A DNA stretch of 64,000 nt from Fontibacillus puldeungensis (lineage in GTDB: Bacteria > Bacillota > Bacilli > Paenibacillales > Paenibacillaceae): NCBI RefSeq assembly GCF_042678945.1, contig NZ_JBHTLM010000011.1:1-64000 (forward strand), read 5' to 3'. Below are positions 44,209-53,217 of the stretch, in pieces. How positions within the stretch are numbered: position 1 is the first letter of the stretch; each line of letters opens with the position of its first letter. Below the pieces are notes generated by a model. The model had not been told where the DNA came from, did not search any database, and saw only the letters and a program-made list of their open reading frames with translations. The position numbers were made by a program, and so were the translations under genes.

Positions 44209-44583
44209 CTATTGTCTTATTACAAGTACGTCTTGAGGCGGTCTGCCCGTACTTTGAATTTGGGAAATTTCGGAGTTTGTAAGGTTGCGACCTACCAAGA
44301 TTAACGAAGATGTCACATTGTTAAAGTTAAAATTACTTAAGTTCGCTACGTTTTGGCTGCCGCGGAACACGCGGAATGACCCCTGGAAATTAATTTGTGA
44401 AAACAGTACGAGCGTTACTTGAGAGCTCTGTACCACATTTCTGAGACGGAAGCTCGACAGAACGTTGTTGAACCGAAATGCTCCAAGGTCTCGAACTGCG
44501 ACACCTCCACGTCTGAAAAGAATGCGGCGAACGGAAAAATTGTTACCGGACCATAGAGCCAGACGTACATCGCTGTTTGCCAA
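44209..44583 (-). CDS. Small beta/gamma-crystallin-like protein
   Basis: A 124-residue protein of two similar halves. Half one is about residues 8-50 (ALWSGNNFSVRRILFRRGG, then FRFNNVLSSFRL); half two about 58-98 (VLFSQINFQGSFRVFRGSQ, then FNFNNVTSSLIL). The 'aromatic-x-FxG-...-FNNV-SS-L' layout is the Greek-key pattern of beta/gamma-crystallins. There is no signal peptide, and the calcium-site pattern N/D-N/D-x-x-S/T-S is partly visible as NNVTSS and NNVLSS. It starts with TTG at 44583 after AAGGAGTGAT. The function is unknown; spore or stress-related roles are known for some relatives. Confidence 0.7.
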   Translation of the reverse strand: MANSDVRLALWSGNNFSVRRILFRRGGVAVRDLGAFRFNNVLSSFRLRNVVQSSQVTLVLFSQINFQGSFRVFRGSQNVANLSNFNFNNVTSSLILVGRNLTNSEISQIQSTGRPPQDVLVIRQ

Positions 44584-44680
44584 CTATATCACTCCTTTTC
44601 TGAGATTGATATAGTTTATTAGCAACATCAAGAAATGGTATAAGATAGATACACCGGTTAAAAAGTTGGTTTTTTCTTTA

Positions 44681-45754
44681 TCAGCTATGCTCCAAGATTG
44701 TGTTCAGCGTCGTACGGTCGAGACCGCGCACGAGACGGATCAACAATTCCTTTGCTGCTTCGTAATCGTCCGTATGAATGATTGAGGACGAGGTGTGTAT
44801 GTAACGCGAACAAATCCCGATGACGGCGGAAGGCACACCAATGCCGCTTAAATGTACTTGACCGGCATCTGTTCCTCCCGGGGAAACAAAATACTGATAT
44901 TTGATTTTATGCGTATCCGCAGTATCTTGAATATATTCAACCATGCCCCGGTGCGTCAGCATCGTAGGGTCGAAAATACGGAGAAGCGCTCCTCCGCCAA
45001 GCTGACCGAAGGCCCGTTTGTCCCCGGTCATGTCATTGGCTGCGCTGGCATCCAGGCCGAAGAAAATGTCCGGCTTGATTAAATTAGCAGCCGTCCGTGC
45101 GCCTCTAAGTCCAAGCTCCTCCTGTACGTTGGCTCCGGCGTAAACGACATTGGGGAGCTTTTCTCCGTGTAAAGCCTCCATCATTTCAATAGCTAGACCC
45201 ACACCGTAACGGTTGTCCCAAGCTTTGGCCATTATTTTCTTCGGATTGACGAGTGGTGTAAACTCGCAAATCGGCAAAATCTGCTGGCCAGGACGAACGC
45301 CGGCTGCTTCAGCTTCTTCACGGCTGTCCGCACCGATATCGAGATACATTGTTTTGATATCAACCGGTTTATTGCGCTGGGACTCATCCAGCAAATGGGT
45401 TGGAATCGATCCGACAACCCCGATGATTTTTCCCTTTGGGGCTATAATCTGCAGTCGTTGCGCCAATACGGCCTGACTCCACCAGCCTCCAAGCGGCTGA
45501 AAAGATACCATGCCATTGTCGCTGATGCCGGTCGTCATGAACCCGACTTCATCAAAATGCCCGGCCACCATGATCCGCGGGCCTTCCTCATCTCCGCGCA
45601 GAACTCCAAACAGACCTCCTAGGCGATCTTGTACAAATTCCTGTGTATAAGCTGATAATTTGTCCTTAACGAAAGCGCGAAGGTCCCGTTCAAATCCGGG
45701 CGCTGCAGGAAATTCAGTCAGCTGTTTAAACAGCCCCAACGTTTTTTCATTCAT
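44681..45754 (-). CDS. M42-family aminopeptidase (YtoP/glutamyl aminopeptidase-like)
   Basis: A 357-residue cytoplasmic metallo-aminopeptidase of family M42. The dinuclear metal site is visible: His in VAGHFDEVGF, bridging Asp in KAWDNRYGVG, catalytic Glu pair in NVQEELGLRGA, Asp in FFGLDASAAND and the late His in SSSIIHTDDYE. The N-terminal EFPAAPGFERDLRAFV is also typical. AAAGGAGAG precedes the ATG. It likely forms dodecamers as in the family and degrades peptides. The gene stands alone next to the spoVA remnants. Confidence 0.92.
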   Translation of the reverse strand: MNEKTLGLFKQLTEFPAAPGFERDLRAFVKDKLSAYTQEFVQDRLGGLFGVLRGDEEGPRIMVAGHFDEVGFMTTGISDNGMVSFQPLGGWWSQAVLAQRLQIIAPKGKIIGVVGSIPTHLLDESQRNKPVDIKTMYLDIGADSREEAEAAGVRPGQQILPICEFTPLVNPKKIMAKAWDNRYGVGLAIEMMEALHGEKLPNVVYAGANVQEELGLRGARTAANLIKPDIFFGLDASAANDMTGDKRAFGQLGGGALLRIFDPTMLTHRGMVEYIQDTADTHKIKYQYFVSPGGTDAGQVHLSGIGVPSAVIGICSRYIHTSSSIIHTDDYEAAKELLIRLVRGLDRTTLNTILEHS

Positions 45755-45940
45755 TTCTTTCTCTCCTTTTCTTGTTGTTCGTTAGTAAACATACATTATT
45801 TAGTATGGACTACCTTTTTTCAATTGTCCATGTGCCTTTTCCGCTCCGCCTATTCGAAGGCAGGACATGCACAGGCAATGGCAAAGCGGCGTATACTGCA
45901 GCAAAGTTGCAGCTATGGGCGATCGAGGAGGCCGTGTATA

Positions 45941-46018
45941 ATGGAACGATATTCCAAGGACTGGTTGGTGATTTGTCTTCTTTTTATTCTACTGGTCATT
46001 ATTCTTCAATATCTCTGA
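45941..46018 (+). CDS. Tiny predicted membrane protein, 25 residues
   Basis: ATG 45941 is preceded at 9-base spacing by a perfect AGGAGG. The product MERYSKDWLVICLLFILLVI plus five residues (ILQYL) is a short charged head and one membrane helix. Small single-helix proteins of this kind are common in spore-forming Bacillales, but I do not recognise this one. The longer open frames over the same bases lack a ribosome site and are not favoured. Confidence 0.5.
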   Translation: MERYSKDWLVICLLFILLVIILQYL

Positions 46019-46171
46019 TTGAAACCTTAAATTGGCAAGGACGTTTACCCGGCTGGAGTATTCCAGACGGTTTTTTTGTGTTAGCGAAGATATGGATGAT
46101 TTACCAACATAACTGGCACCAAAATGACAAATAATGAATCTGCAAGCAGCTTATGAAGAGTAAGAAAGGGG

Positions 46172-46228
46172 GATGCTACCGTCATTGGTGTAATTCATGT
46201 GATATTCGGCTTGGGAGGAGTTCATTAG
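46172..46228 (+). pseudogene. spoVAC: spoVAC remnant (C-terminal tail only)
   Basis: Directly before spoVAD, the frame TVIGVIHVIFGLGGVH followed by a stop resembles the last membrane helix and tail of SpoVAC (which ends in a YIVG-IR-type helix). The stop lies 1 bp before the spoVAD ATG, and the spoVAD ribosome site GGGAGGAG is inside the tail, as in an intact operon. Upstream of about 46172 no SpoVAC sequence can be found in any frame; SpoVAC is normally about 150 residues. An ATG at 46154 followed by MKSKKGG could be the original start joined to the tail. Confidence 0.5.
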
Positions 46229-46229
46229 G

Positions 46230-46455
46230 ATGCTGATCGGCGGGCAGATCTGGGAATTCCCCTCCAAACCGGCTATAACGGGGGAGGCAACCGTTGTTGG
46301 ACCCGAGGAAGTAGCCGGGCCGCTAGCTTCGGATTTTGATTTTATATATGACAATCATGGGCGCGTTACTCTCACCGTTGTCCTACCAGCAGGGAGAGAG
46401 CATTCCTTGCATTGCCCACGCGGTTGCTCTGGAAAAGGAGGAAAGCAGATCATGA
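46230..46455 (+). pseudogene. spoVAD: spoVAD with large internal deletion and frameshift
   Basis: Residues 1 to about 43 from ATG 46230 (GGQIWEFPSKPAITGEATVV; then GPLASDFDFIYDN) match the N-terminus of SpoVAD. The next bases, in another frame, read MGALLSPLSYQQGESIPCIA then HAVALEKEE and a stop: the C-terminus of SpoVAD, whose end is TGALLSP...IPCIAHAV. SpoVAD has about 335 residues, so some 250 are missing and the two parts are out of frame. The stop overlaps the spoVAE ATG (ATGA), as normal. SpoVAD is the dipicolinic-acid binding component needed for spore core loading. Confidence 0.75.
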
Positions 46456-46802
46456 TCTATGTTTGGGCTTTTGTAATAGGTGGGTTAATATGCGTTGTCG
46501 GACAATTGATGCTTGATGTGCTCAAATTAACACCGGCTCACACGATGAGTACACTTGTCGTCATCGGAGCTGTTATGGATGCAGTAGGCTGGTATGACCC
46601 GCTCGTGAAATTTGCTGGAGCAGGAGCTTCCGTTCCCATCACCAGCTTTGGTAATTCACTTGTTCACGGAGCGCTCACCGAACTGCAGCGGGATGGATGG
46701 ATCGGTGTAATTACCGGTATGTTTAGTGTGACGAGCGCAGGTATTTCTGCGGCGATCATCTTCTCGTTCCTTGCCGCCCTTATCGTACGGCCTAAAGGGT
46801 AA
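46452..46802 (+). CDS. spoVAE: Stage V sporulation protein AE (SpoVAEb type)
   Basis: A 116-residue membrane protein with several helices, complete at both ends: MIYVWAFVIGGLICVVGQLM, LTPAHTMSTLVVIGAVMDAV, KFAGAGASVPITSFGNSLVH and the end SFLAALIVRPKG. It matches SpoVAEb of Bacillus as I recall it. It belongs to the channel that moves dipicolinic acid across the inner spore membrane. The start ATG 46452 overlaps the spoVAD stop. The frame is open further upstream, where it reads the spoVAD remnant. With its partners broken the gene may be functional only with SpoVA proteins coded elsewhere. Confidence 0.93.
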   Translation: MIYVWAFVIGGLICVVGQLMLDVLKLTPAHTMSTLVVIGAVMDAVGWYDPLVKFAGAGASVPITSFGNSLVHGALTELQRDGWIGVITGMFSVTSAGISAAIIFSFLAALIVRPKG

Positions 46803-46897
46803 CAATCATTGAACTTTATGGGCTTACGAGTGTACTCCCTATCTATCTTCATGTACAATAGGAAGATATATACAGGTATTTTTGGGAGGGAAAACAC

Positions 46898-47854
46898 GTG
46901 CCCGTTCAGGAGCAATCGATACGAACTTTGACTGCCGTAAAAAACAACTTGGAATCGTGTATTTTGGGAAAATCATTTGAAATCAATCTTCTGCTCTCCG
47001 CATTGCTGGCCGGCGGCCATGTGCTGATCGAAGACGTGCCGGGTACGGGAAAAACTCAGCTCATAAAAGCTTTGGCTAAATCGATGAGCGGTGACTATCG
47101 GCGTATTCAGTGCAATCCGGATATATTACCGAGCGACATTACTGGGGTATCGGTATTTCATCCGCACGAGGAGCGGTTCGTGTTTCGACCGGGCCCGGTA
47201 ATGACGAATATTTTGCTGGCAGATGAAATCAACCGGGCGACCACCAAAACGCAATCCGCCCTGCTTGAAGTCATGGAGGAGCGCTGTGTAACCGCCGATG
47301 GCTTTACATATGAGCTGCCAAATCCGTTCATGCTCTGCGCTACGCAAAATCCGATTGATTTTGAAGGAACGTATACGCTCCCGGAAGCACAGCTAGACCG
47401 GTTTATGATGAAAATTAAGCTTGGGTATCCCGATGCTTCCACCGAGAAGTCGATGCTTCAAACCCACAGCCAGGGGCAACCCGTGGATCAATTGAAGCCG
47501 GTTACGACAATGGAAGAGGTTTATGCGATCCAGCAAGAGATTCGCGACGTCTATATAAATGAAGCTTTAACTGACTACTTACTGGAGATTGTTCGCCGGA
47601 CCCGGGAGCATCAAGACATCGTTCTTGGCGCATCCCCACGGGCATCCCTGGCGTTTATGATGGCGGCCAAAGCTTTTGCTTTTGTCCAGGGCCGCGATTA
47701 CGTTCTGCCTGATGACATTAAGACGTTGTCGCCATTTGTGCTTGGCCACCGTATCTTGCTGCGCCCGGAATCCCGACTGGGTCAGACCAATGCTGGCCTG
47801 GTGCTTCAGCAAATTTTACGGCAGGTCCACGTGCCGGTAGCCGCGGGACGGTAA
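46898..47854 (+). CDS. MoxR-family AAA+ ATPase
   Basis: A 318-residue AAA+ ATPase. Walker A in IEDVPGTGKTQLIKAL, Walker B in ILLADEINRATTKTQSALLE, sensor 1 in MLCATQNPIDFEGTYTLPEA, arginine-finger region in QLDRFMMKI and sensor 2 in GASPRASLAFM. It starts at GTG 46898 with GGGAGGG upstream. MoxR proteins act as chaperones for maturation of partner proteins. It forms a tight unit with the DUF58 and transglutaminase genes that follow (2 bp and -4 bp gaps), the usual arrangement. Confidence 0.92.
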   Translation: MPVQEQSIRTLTAVKNNLESCILGKSFEINLLLSALLAGGHVLIEDVPGTGKTQLIKALAKSMSGDYRRIQCNPDILPSDITGVSVFHPHEERFVFRPGPVMTNILLADEINRATTKTQSALLEVMEERCVTADGFTYELPNPFMLCATQNPIDFEGTYTLPEAQLDRFMMKIKLGYPDASTEKSMLQTHSQGQPVDQLKPVTTMEEVYAIQQEIRDVYINEALTDYLLEIVRRTREHQDIVLGASPRASLAFMMAAKAFAFVQGRDYVLPDDIKTLSPFVLGHRILLRPESRLGQTNAGLVLQQILRQVHVPVAAGR

Positions 47855-47856
47855 CC

Positions 47857-49116
47857 ATGCGTGCGCTCTTGTCAGGAGTAAAGACAGGACTTGCTTCCCG
47901 TAGATTTTGGATGGTGTTTTCCGTATGGTTCATATGCTTGTTATACGTTCTGTTCCAAGGCGGAAAGACGTCGATTATGTTATTTATGATGATCTCTGTT
48001 CTGGCCTTGTATTGGATGATTGGTGGTCTGGGTGGGGTCAAGCGAATCAAGGCGACAAGAAGCTTAGCGCTCGGAATTGAGCGGGGAGGATTCCTGCAAG
48101 CGGGAGAGCAGGTATTAGTAAAGCTAAGACTCCAGCTTCCCGGGTTTATGCCGATTCCTTATCTTGTAGTCCGTGAAGTTCTGCGCCGGCACAACGGAGA
48201 TTCCTGGGCTTTTGAAGACAGTGTCGTTCCCTATACACGTGGTCAAGCGGAGCTAATCTACAAGACACCGCCTTTGGAGCGAGGAACGTATATTTTTGCC
48301 GATACGACCTGCTTTGCAGAGGATATTTTCGGATTAATGGAGCACTCGAGTTCGTTTCATACCGGTGGGGAATTTCGAATTGTCCCCCGGACTGTGTTCA
48401 TTCCGCATTGGGAGCTGTACAGCCGTAATTCTCCGTTAGCGGGGCCGGAAACGGCCGTAACGCTATCCCGCAGGGAGTCCACGCAAATTAACGGTGTTCG
48501 CGATTATGTTTACGGCGACCGGATTTCGCGGATTCACTGGAACGCTACCGCCAAGACGGGAACGTGGAAATCTAAAGAGTTTGAGCATGAATCGCTGCCG
48601 AAAACGATGCTGGTGCTGGATGCCCACACCTCCAGTTATCTAACGCCAAATCAGTTTGAATTAGCCGTGTCCACCGTCGCATCTCTGCTCGAGTATGGAG
48701 CGCGGGAGCGAATCAGCATGGGACTCTGCACGATGGGAAAAACGATGCGCTTATTTGCCCCGGCAGAAGGATATTTGGACCGTCAGCGCATGATCCATTA
48801 TCTCGTAGATATCGATGCTGATGGATACGGAAATCACAGGGATAAACTGGAAACCCAGAAGGAGGGATTCCCACCCGGGGTATTCTTTATTCTGATTAGT
48901 CCGGTGGCAGACGAGAAGGCCCTGACCATACTTAACTGGGCCAAAACTCGCCAAATGACCCCATACTATATCCGAATCGGGCAAGAAGCCTTAACTGCTT
49001 CAAATGGCGGCGAACGACCGACTTGGCAGGCATCGCTCCAGGAAAAGGGCCTACGGGGAGTTTACGTTTCCTCACTTCGTGATCTTCCGGCTGTGATAGG
49101 AGGTGCGAAGCTGTGA
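47857..49116 (+). CDS. DUF58 (YeaD-type) membrane-associated protein
   Basis: A 419-residue protein with two N-terminal membrane segments (about 17-35 and 40-57), then a DUF58 / von Willebrand-like domain: VRDYVYGDRISRIHWNATAK (the DUF58 motif) and TMLVLDAHTS as the start of the A-like domain. It is a known partner of MoxR ATPases; its exact role is unclear. It starts 2 bp after the MoxR gene and overlaps the following gene by 4 bp. Confidence 0.88.
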   Translation: MRALLSGVKTGLASRRFWMVFSVWFICLLYVLFQGGKTSIMLFMMISVLALYWMIGGLGGVKRIKATRSLALGIERGGFLQAGEQVLVKLRLQLPGFMPIPYLVVREVLRRHNGDSWAFEDSVVPYTRGQAELIYKTPPLERGTYIFADTTCFAEDIFGLMEHSSSFHTGGEFRIVPRTVFIPHWELYSRNSPLAGPETAVTLSRRESTQINGVRDYVYGDRISRIHWNATAKTGTWKSKEFEHESLPKTMLVLDAHTSSYLTPNQFELAVSTVASLLEYGARERISMGLCTMGKTMRLFAPAEGYLDRQRMIHYLVDIDADGYGNHRDKLETQKEGFPPGVFFILISPVADEKALTILNWAKTRQMTPYYIRIGQEALTASNGGERPTWQASLQEKGLRGVYVSSLRDLPAVIGGAKL

Positions 49117-51353
49117 CGGAAATGGGAACCGCCCGAAAATTTTTCGCATACCGCCTGTTATCCATGATATGGCTTGTGCTGATCGCGTTACAGTGGATTG
49201 ATTTTACGGAACCTCTATGGTTCTCCAGTACGACATCGTTAGTGACCATTACCATTATTGGCATCGCCTTGATTGAGGTACTGCTGCCGCTTAAAGCCGC
49301 ATGGAAATGGACCGTGAAAATAGTATACATTTTTGGAGTTTGGCGGCTGGTGTTAACATCTTATGGAGTGTACGTGCCGACAGGTCCGTTATTTCCGGAT
49401 CAGCTTCGCGGTATGGTGCTTTCCTTTACGCCTTATATATGGTTTTCGCTCGCGGCTTGGGCGCTTCTGGAAATAGTGACACGACTCATCGTCAACCGTA
49501 GATGGATTTTGTTTTTTATAGCTATAAATCTAATCGCTTTTGCAATTATAGATTCTTTTACTTCCTATTATTTATGGTCAAACGTAGCTTGGATTGTGTT
49601 CGCCGGCCTTGGCTGGCTCGTGTGCTATCATTTATACGAATATCGGCGAAAATATCCGCAGGGATGGCAGCGTCTTCGGCGGAAGCCATTGAAAATCGCC
49701 GCCAATATTTTGTTGATTTTTACTTGTGTTCTACTTATTGGGATTAGCATGCCGTCTGTTTCTCCTATCTTGACCGATCCATATACGGCTTGGAAGAACC
49801 GGTCGGAGGGGCAAGGGGGCAGCGGAGGGACGGCAAAATCAAAGGCTGCGAAAAAAGCTGTTCCTACCTCATCAGTGCAGGAGGAAGTGCTCTCCGGTTA
49901 CAGTCGGGATGATAGAAAGCTAGGAAACGGTTTTGAATTCAGCTATACCCCGGTCATGACGGTTCAGTCGTCTGTAAGATCCTATTGGCGCGGAGAGACG
50001 CGCCGGATTTATTCCGGGAAGGGATGGGCTGATCTGGATGAAGAACCGCGAGAGACAAAGCGTTACAAAGGAGCTGCAACCAGTGAGCCGCTAGAAATTG
50101 AGCAGCCAGGGAAGGTCGAGAAGAGAGAAGTCGAACAAATTGTTACGATGAATACCAACAACACCTACCCTGTTTTATTTGGAGGCTATTCGATTAAAAG
50201 TGTGGAACTGCTGGACGAGCGGCAGGAGACGCCGGATATGCGCTGGACTTCCCGAGAGGCTGAGATGTTCTGGAACGGGTACAAAAGGAACAGCAAACAG
50301 CCTGATTATCCGCAAAAGTATAAGGTGGTAGCGGATATTCCCGTTTACCCGATCGAGAAGCTGCGGCAGGCCAGCTACGAAACGCTATACAAGGATGATC
50401 CCGATAAAGATTACTTGCAGCTCCCAAGCGATCTTCCACAGCGTGTGAAGGATCTCGCGAAACAGATTACTGCCGAGGGCAAAACTCCTTATCAAAAAAT
50501 GGAGCTCCTGCAAAGCTATTTAAGTGTAAATTACGAGTATACAAACAAGCCGGATCTGTCCAAGAAAAAGAGCGATGATTTCGTAGACAGCTTTCTCTTC
50601 GAAATCAAACAGGGGTACTGCGATTATTACTCAACTTCGATGGTAGTCATGGCCCGCTCGCTCGGAATTCCCGCGAGATGGGTAAAGGGGTATGCTCCCG
50701 GTAGCCAGCCTAATAATGAGGCTATGATGATGAGAAATCCCGGAATGAGCGGGGAATACCGGGTCAGCAACGCTGATGCTCACTCTTGGGCGGAGCTGTA
50801 TTTTGGAGATTACGGATGGGTTCCCTTTGAGGCGACTCCCGGATTCGACGCACCGATTTTGTACACAGAGGAAGAAAGTACGGAGACAATGGCGCCTGAA
50901 ACGCCTGAAGAGACACAGACCGTCAAACAAGAGGAGGGCTTCCTATCAAGTATAGATCCTGTCATATTGCGCAGGATATCTGCCGTTGCAGCGGGTGTGC
51001 TGCTGGCATGGCTGCTTTATCAGTTCAGAAATGAACTATACTTCATCTGGCTCCGAATCCGTTTGGGCCATGCTTTAACGCCGGGAGAGAAAACTGTTTT
51101 CGGCACGCTGCGAGCGGTAAGAAGGCTGCGGCGGAAAGGGCTCCAGCGAAGCGATCAGGAAACACTGCGTGAGGCGTTTAGCCGTTGGAAAGAGGAACGA
51201 CCGCAGCTGAAGGATGCGCTGAGCGAGCTGCTTGCCACCTTTGAGAAGGCGAGCTACAGTCCGGCTGCGATATCAACGCACGAATGGCGAAAGGTTCAGC
51301 AATTGTCTAATCAATTAGTGAAGCTAAGCCGGCAGAGGACAACCAAAGGTTAA
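49113..51353 (+). CDS. Membrane transglutaminase-like protein (TgpA type)
   Basis: A 746-residue protein. Several N-terminal membrane helices (about residues 10-215), an extracellular region with a papain-like transglutaminase core (about 440-610) and one late helix (about 630-650, ISAVAAGVLLAWLLYQF). The catalytic triad is visible: Cys in KQGYCDYYSTSMVVMARSLG, His in NADAHSWAELYFG and Asp-containing PFEATPGFD. The cytoplasmic tail resembles DUF4129. GTG start overlaps the DUF58 gene by 4 bp. The substrate is unknown; peptide cross-linking or proteolysis outside the membrane are both possible. Confidence 0.9.
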   Translation: MTEMGTARKFFAYRLLSMIWLVLIALQWIDFTEPLWFSSTTSLVTITIIGIALIEVLLPLKAAWKWTVKIVYIFGVWRLVLTSYGVYVPTGPLFPDQLRGMVLSFTPYIWFSLAAWALLEIVTRLIVNRRWILFFIAINLIAFAIIDSFTSYYLWSNVAWIVFAGLGWLVCYHLYEYRRKYPQGWQRLRRKPLKIAANILLIFTCVLLIGISMPSVSPILTDPYTAWKNRSEGQGGSGGTAKSKAAKKAVPTSSVQEEVLSGYSRDDRKLGNGFEFSYTPVMTVQSSVRSYWRGETRRIYSGKGWADLDEEPRETKRYKGAATSEPLEIEQPGKVEKREVEQIVTMNTNNTYPVLFGGYSIKSVELLDERQETPDMRWTSREAEMFWNGYKRNSKQPDYPQKYKVVADIPVYPIEKLRQASYETLYKDDPDKDYLQLPSDLPQRVKDLAKQITAEGKTPYQKMELLQSYLSVNYEYTNKPDLSKKKSDDFVDSFLFEIKQGYCDYYSTSMVVMARSLGIPARWVKGYAPGSQPNNEAMMMRNPGMSGEYRVSNADAHSWAELYFGDYGWVPFEATPGFDAPILYTEEESTETMAPETPEETQTVKQEEGFLSSIDPVILRRISAVAAGVLLAWLLYQFRNELYFIWLRIRLGHALTPGEKTVFGTLRAVRRLRRKGLQRSDQETLREAFSRWKEERPQLKDALSELLATFEKASYSPAAISTHEWRKVQQLSNQLVKLSRQRTTKG

Positions 51354-51385
51354 ATCGCTGATGTAATCAGCATCTATTTGACGAC

Positions 51386-51427
51386 AAAACTTCCTTCGTG
51401 CTTGCACGGGGGATGTTTTCTTTTTTA
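51386..51427 (+). terminator. Terminator of the MoxR-DUF58-transglutaminase unit
   Basis: AAAAC (51386-51390)...GTTTT (51415-51419) with an inner CGTGC/GCACG stem, then CTTTTTT. Confidence 0.85.
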
Positions 51428-51491
51428 AAATATAAGGAAGTCGGGGAAAGATTATGGTATAGTTTGTCGTATGAAACCGAGGTGAACGTAT

Positions 51492-52019
51492 TTGTTTGAG
51501 AAATTTATGCCGAATATGCGTGTGGACAGCGTATTCGAAATCGACCTGGAAGGGCTCTACGCCAAAGGGTACCGGGGGATTATTACCGATCTGGACAACA
51601 CCCTTGTCGGGGCAAAGGCGCCGTCTGCCACCCCCGAACTGGTCGAATGGTTTGAGAAGGTGAAAAAATGCGGGTTTAAACTCGTGATTGTGTCAAACAA
51701 TAATTTGGACAGGGTGTCTGTGTTTGCGAACCCTTTAAATATTGAGTTTGTTCACGCGGCGAGAAAACCGGCGGGGTCGGCTTTCCACCGGGCGATGGAA
51801 ATGATGAAGCTAGCGCCGAAGGAAACGATAGTCGTTGGCGACCAAATGATGACCGATGTATTCGGCGGGAACCGCTTGGGGCTTTTCACCATTTTGGTGC
51901 TGCCGATATCAATTGGTGATGAAGGTTTTGGAACTCGTATCAACCGAAGATTGGAGCGTTTCGTCAAGCGGCGGTTAGGTAAAATCGGCTTATGGCTGGA
52001 GGAGGAAAAGAAGAAATGA
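51492..52019 (+). CDS. yqeG: HAD-family phosphatase YqeG
   Basis: A 175-residue HAD phosphatase. Motif I is ITDLDNTLVGAKAP (nucleophile and acid Asp), motif II LVIVSNNN, the motif III Lys is in ARKPAGSAF and motif IV is VVGDQMMTDVFGGN. TTG start after GAGGTGA. It opens the yqeG-yqeH-aroE-yhbY-nadD-yqeK-rsfS-yqeM operon known from Bacillus. The substrate is not established. Confidence 0.92.
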   Translation: MFEKFMPNMRVDSVFEIDLEGLYAKGYRGIITDLDNTLVGAKAPSATPELVEWFEKVKKCGFKLVIVSNNNLDRVSVFANPLNIEFVHAARKPAGSAFHRAMEMMKLAPKETIVVGDQMMTDVFGGNRLGLFTILVLPISIGDEGFGTRINRRLERFVKRRLGKIGLWLEEEKKK

Positions 52020-53143
52020 CGGAGGTAAAGGGCGCAGATGGCGCTCTACGATGCAGCGGATGCGGCATACGGCTGCAAACGGAGGAACAAACCAAACCGG
52101 GTTATGTTCCTCAGCAAGCCTTAGAGAAAGAACCGATAATATGTCAGCGTTGTTTCCGCATTAAAAATTATAATGAGTCATCTTCGGTGACGGTAGAGCA
52201 GGACGAGTTCCTGAAGCTGTTGGCTCAAATTGGCGGTAAGGAAGCGCTTGTGATCCACATCGTGGATCTATTTGATTTTCAAGGCAGTGTGATCTCCAGT
52301 TTGCAGCGATTTATCGGCAACAATCCGGTGCTGCTCGCTGTGAATAAGATCGATCTATTGCCGAAGGTTACGAACTGGAATAAGGTACGGAACTGGGTTC
52401 AGAAGGAAGCCAAGGAGATGGGGCTCAAGGTAGAGGATGTCATTCTTTGCAGCGCCAAGCAGAGCAGCGGGTTTGACCGGCTGCTTGAAGCGGTGTCCGA
52501 GTACCGGGGAAATCGCGACGTTTATGTCGTCGGGGCAACGAATGTCGGAAAATCGACGCTCATTAATCGGCTGATTCACGATTATAGCGATTTGGATCAA
52601 GAGCTTACCGTTTCTCGATATCCGGGGACAACACTCGATATGGTACATATTCCGCTGGATGATGGGAAATCGATCATCGATACGCCGGGAATTGTATATC
52701 CATCCCGGTATAGTGAACTGGTTGCACCTGTAGATTTGGGCGTGATTCTGCCGGATAAATCGCTTAAGCCTGCGGTCTATCAATTAAATGAGGGACAAAG
52801 CATCTTTTTCGGCGGATTCGGACGTTTTGATTTCATCCAGGGCGAACGTCAATCTTTTACTTGCTTTGTCAGTGGACGAGTGCCGCTTCATCGCACCAAA
52901 CTGGAGAGAGCGGACGAGCTTTTTGCGGAGCATGCCGGGGAGATGCTGGCACCGCCAAGCCGTGAAAATCTGGCCAATCTACCGGAATGGACGAGGCATG
53001 AGTTCCGGATCAACAAAGGAAGCAAACAGGACTTGTTCATTTCGGGCCTCGGCTGGATCAAAATCAACAATGACTTTGGCGCTGTGATCGCGGCGCATGT
53101 CCCAAAAGGGGTTAAAGTGATGGTTCGCCCTTCCTTGATCTAG
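52016..53143 (+). CDS. yqeH: Ribosome biogenesis GTPase YqeH (circularly permuted)
   Basis: A 375-residue GTPase needed for 30S ribosome assembly in Bacillus. The N-terminus has a zinc finger (CSGCGIRLQ and CQRCFRI). The GTPase motifs are permuted: G4 NKIDLLPK, G5 CSAK, then G1 GATNVGKSTLIN, G2 and G3 DTPGIVYP. A C-terminal RNA-binding-like domain follows (about 220-375). ATG 52016 overlaps the yqeG stop (ATGA) and has GGAGGAGG upstream; the frame is open to 51992. Confidence 0.94.
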   Translation: MTEVKGADGALRCSGCGIRLQTEEQTKPGYVPQQALEKEPIICQRCFRIKNYNESSSVTVEQDEFLKLLAQIGGKEALVIHIVDLFDFQGSVISSLQRFIGNNPVLLAVNKIDLLPKVTNWNKVRNWVQKEAKEMGLKVEDVILCSAKQSSGFDRLLEAVSEYRGNRDVYVVGATNVGKSTLINRLIHDYSDLDQELTVSRYPGTTLDMVHIPLDDGKSIIDTPGIVYPSRYSELVAPVDLGVILPDKSLKPAVYQLNEGQSIFFGGFGRFDFIQGERQSFTCFVSGRVPLHRTKLERADELFAEHAGEMLAPPSRENLANLPEWTRHEFRINKGSKQDLFISGLGWIKINNDFGAVIAAHVPKGVKVMVRPSLI

Positions 53144-53217
53144 GGACGGTTCATGGGAGCGCCAACGACCATCCCAGGTCATCTCTTTGTTTACGAAGAG
53201 ATTTAGGGGGAGAAGCT

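Noticed and set aside
45772..46134. 120-codon plus-strand frame in the gap before the spoVA remnants
   Set aside because: No ribosome site at its start and no recognisable domain; a frame inside it in another phase (45941) has a perfect ribosome site.
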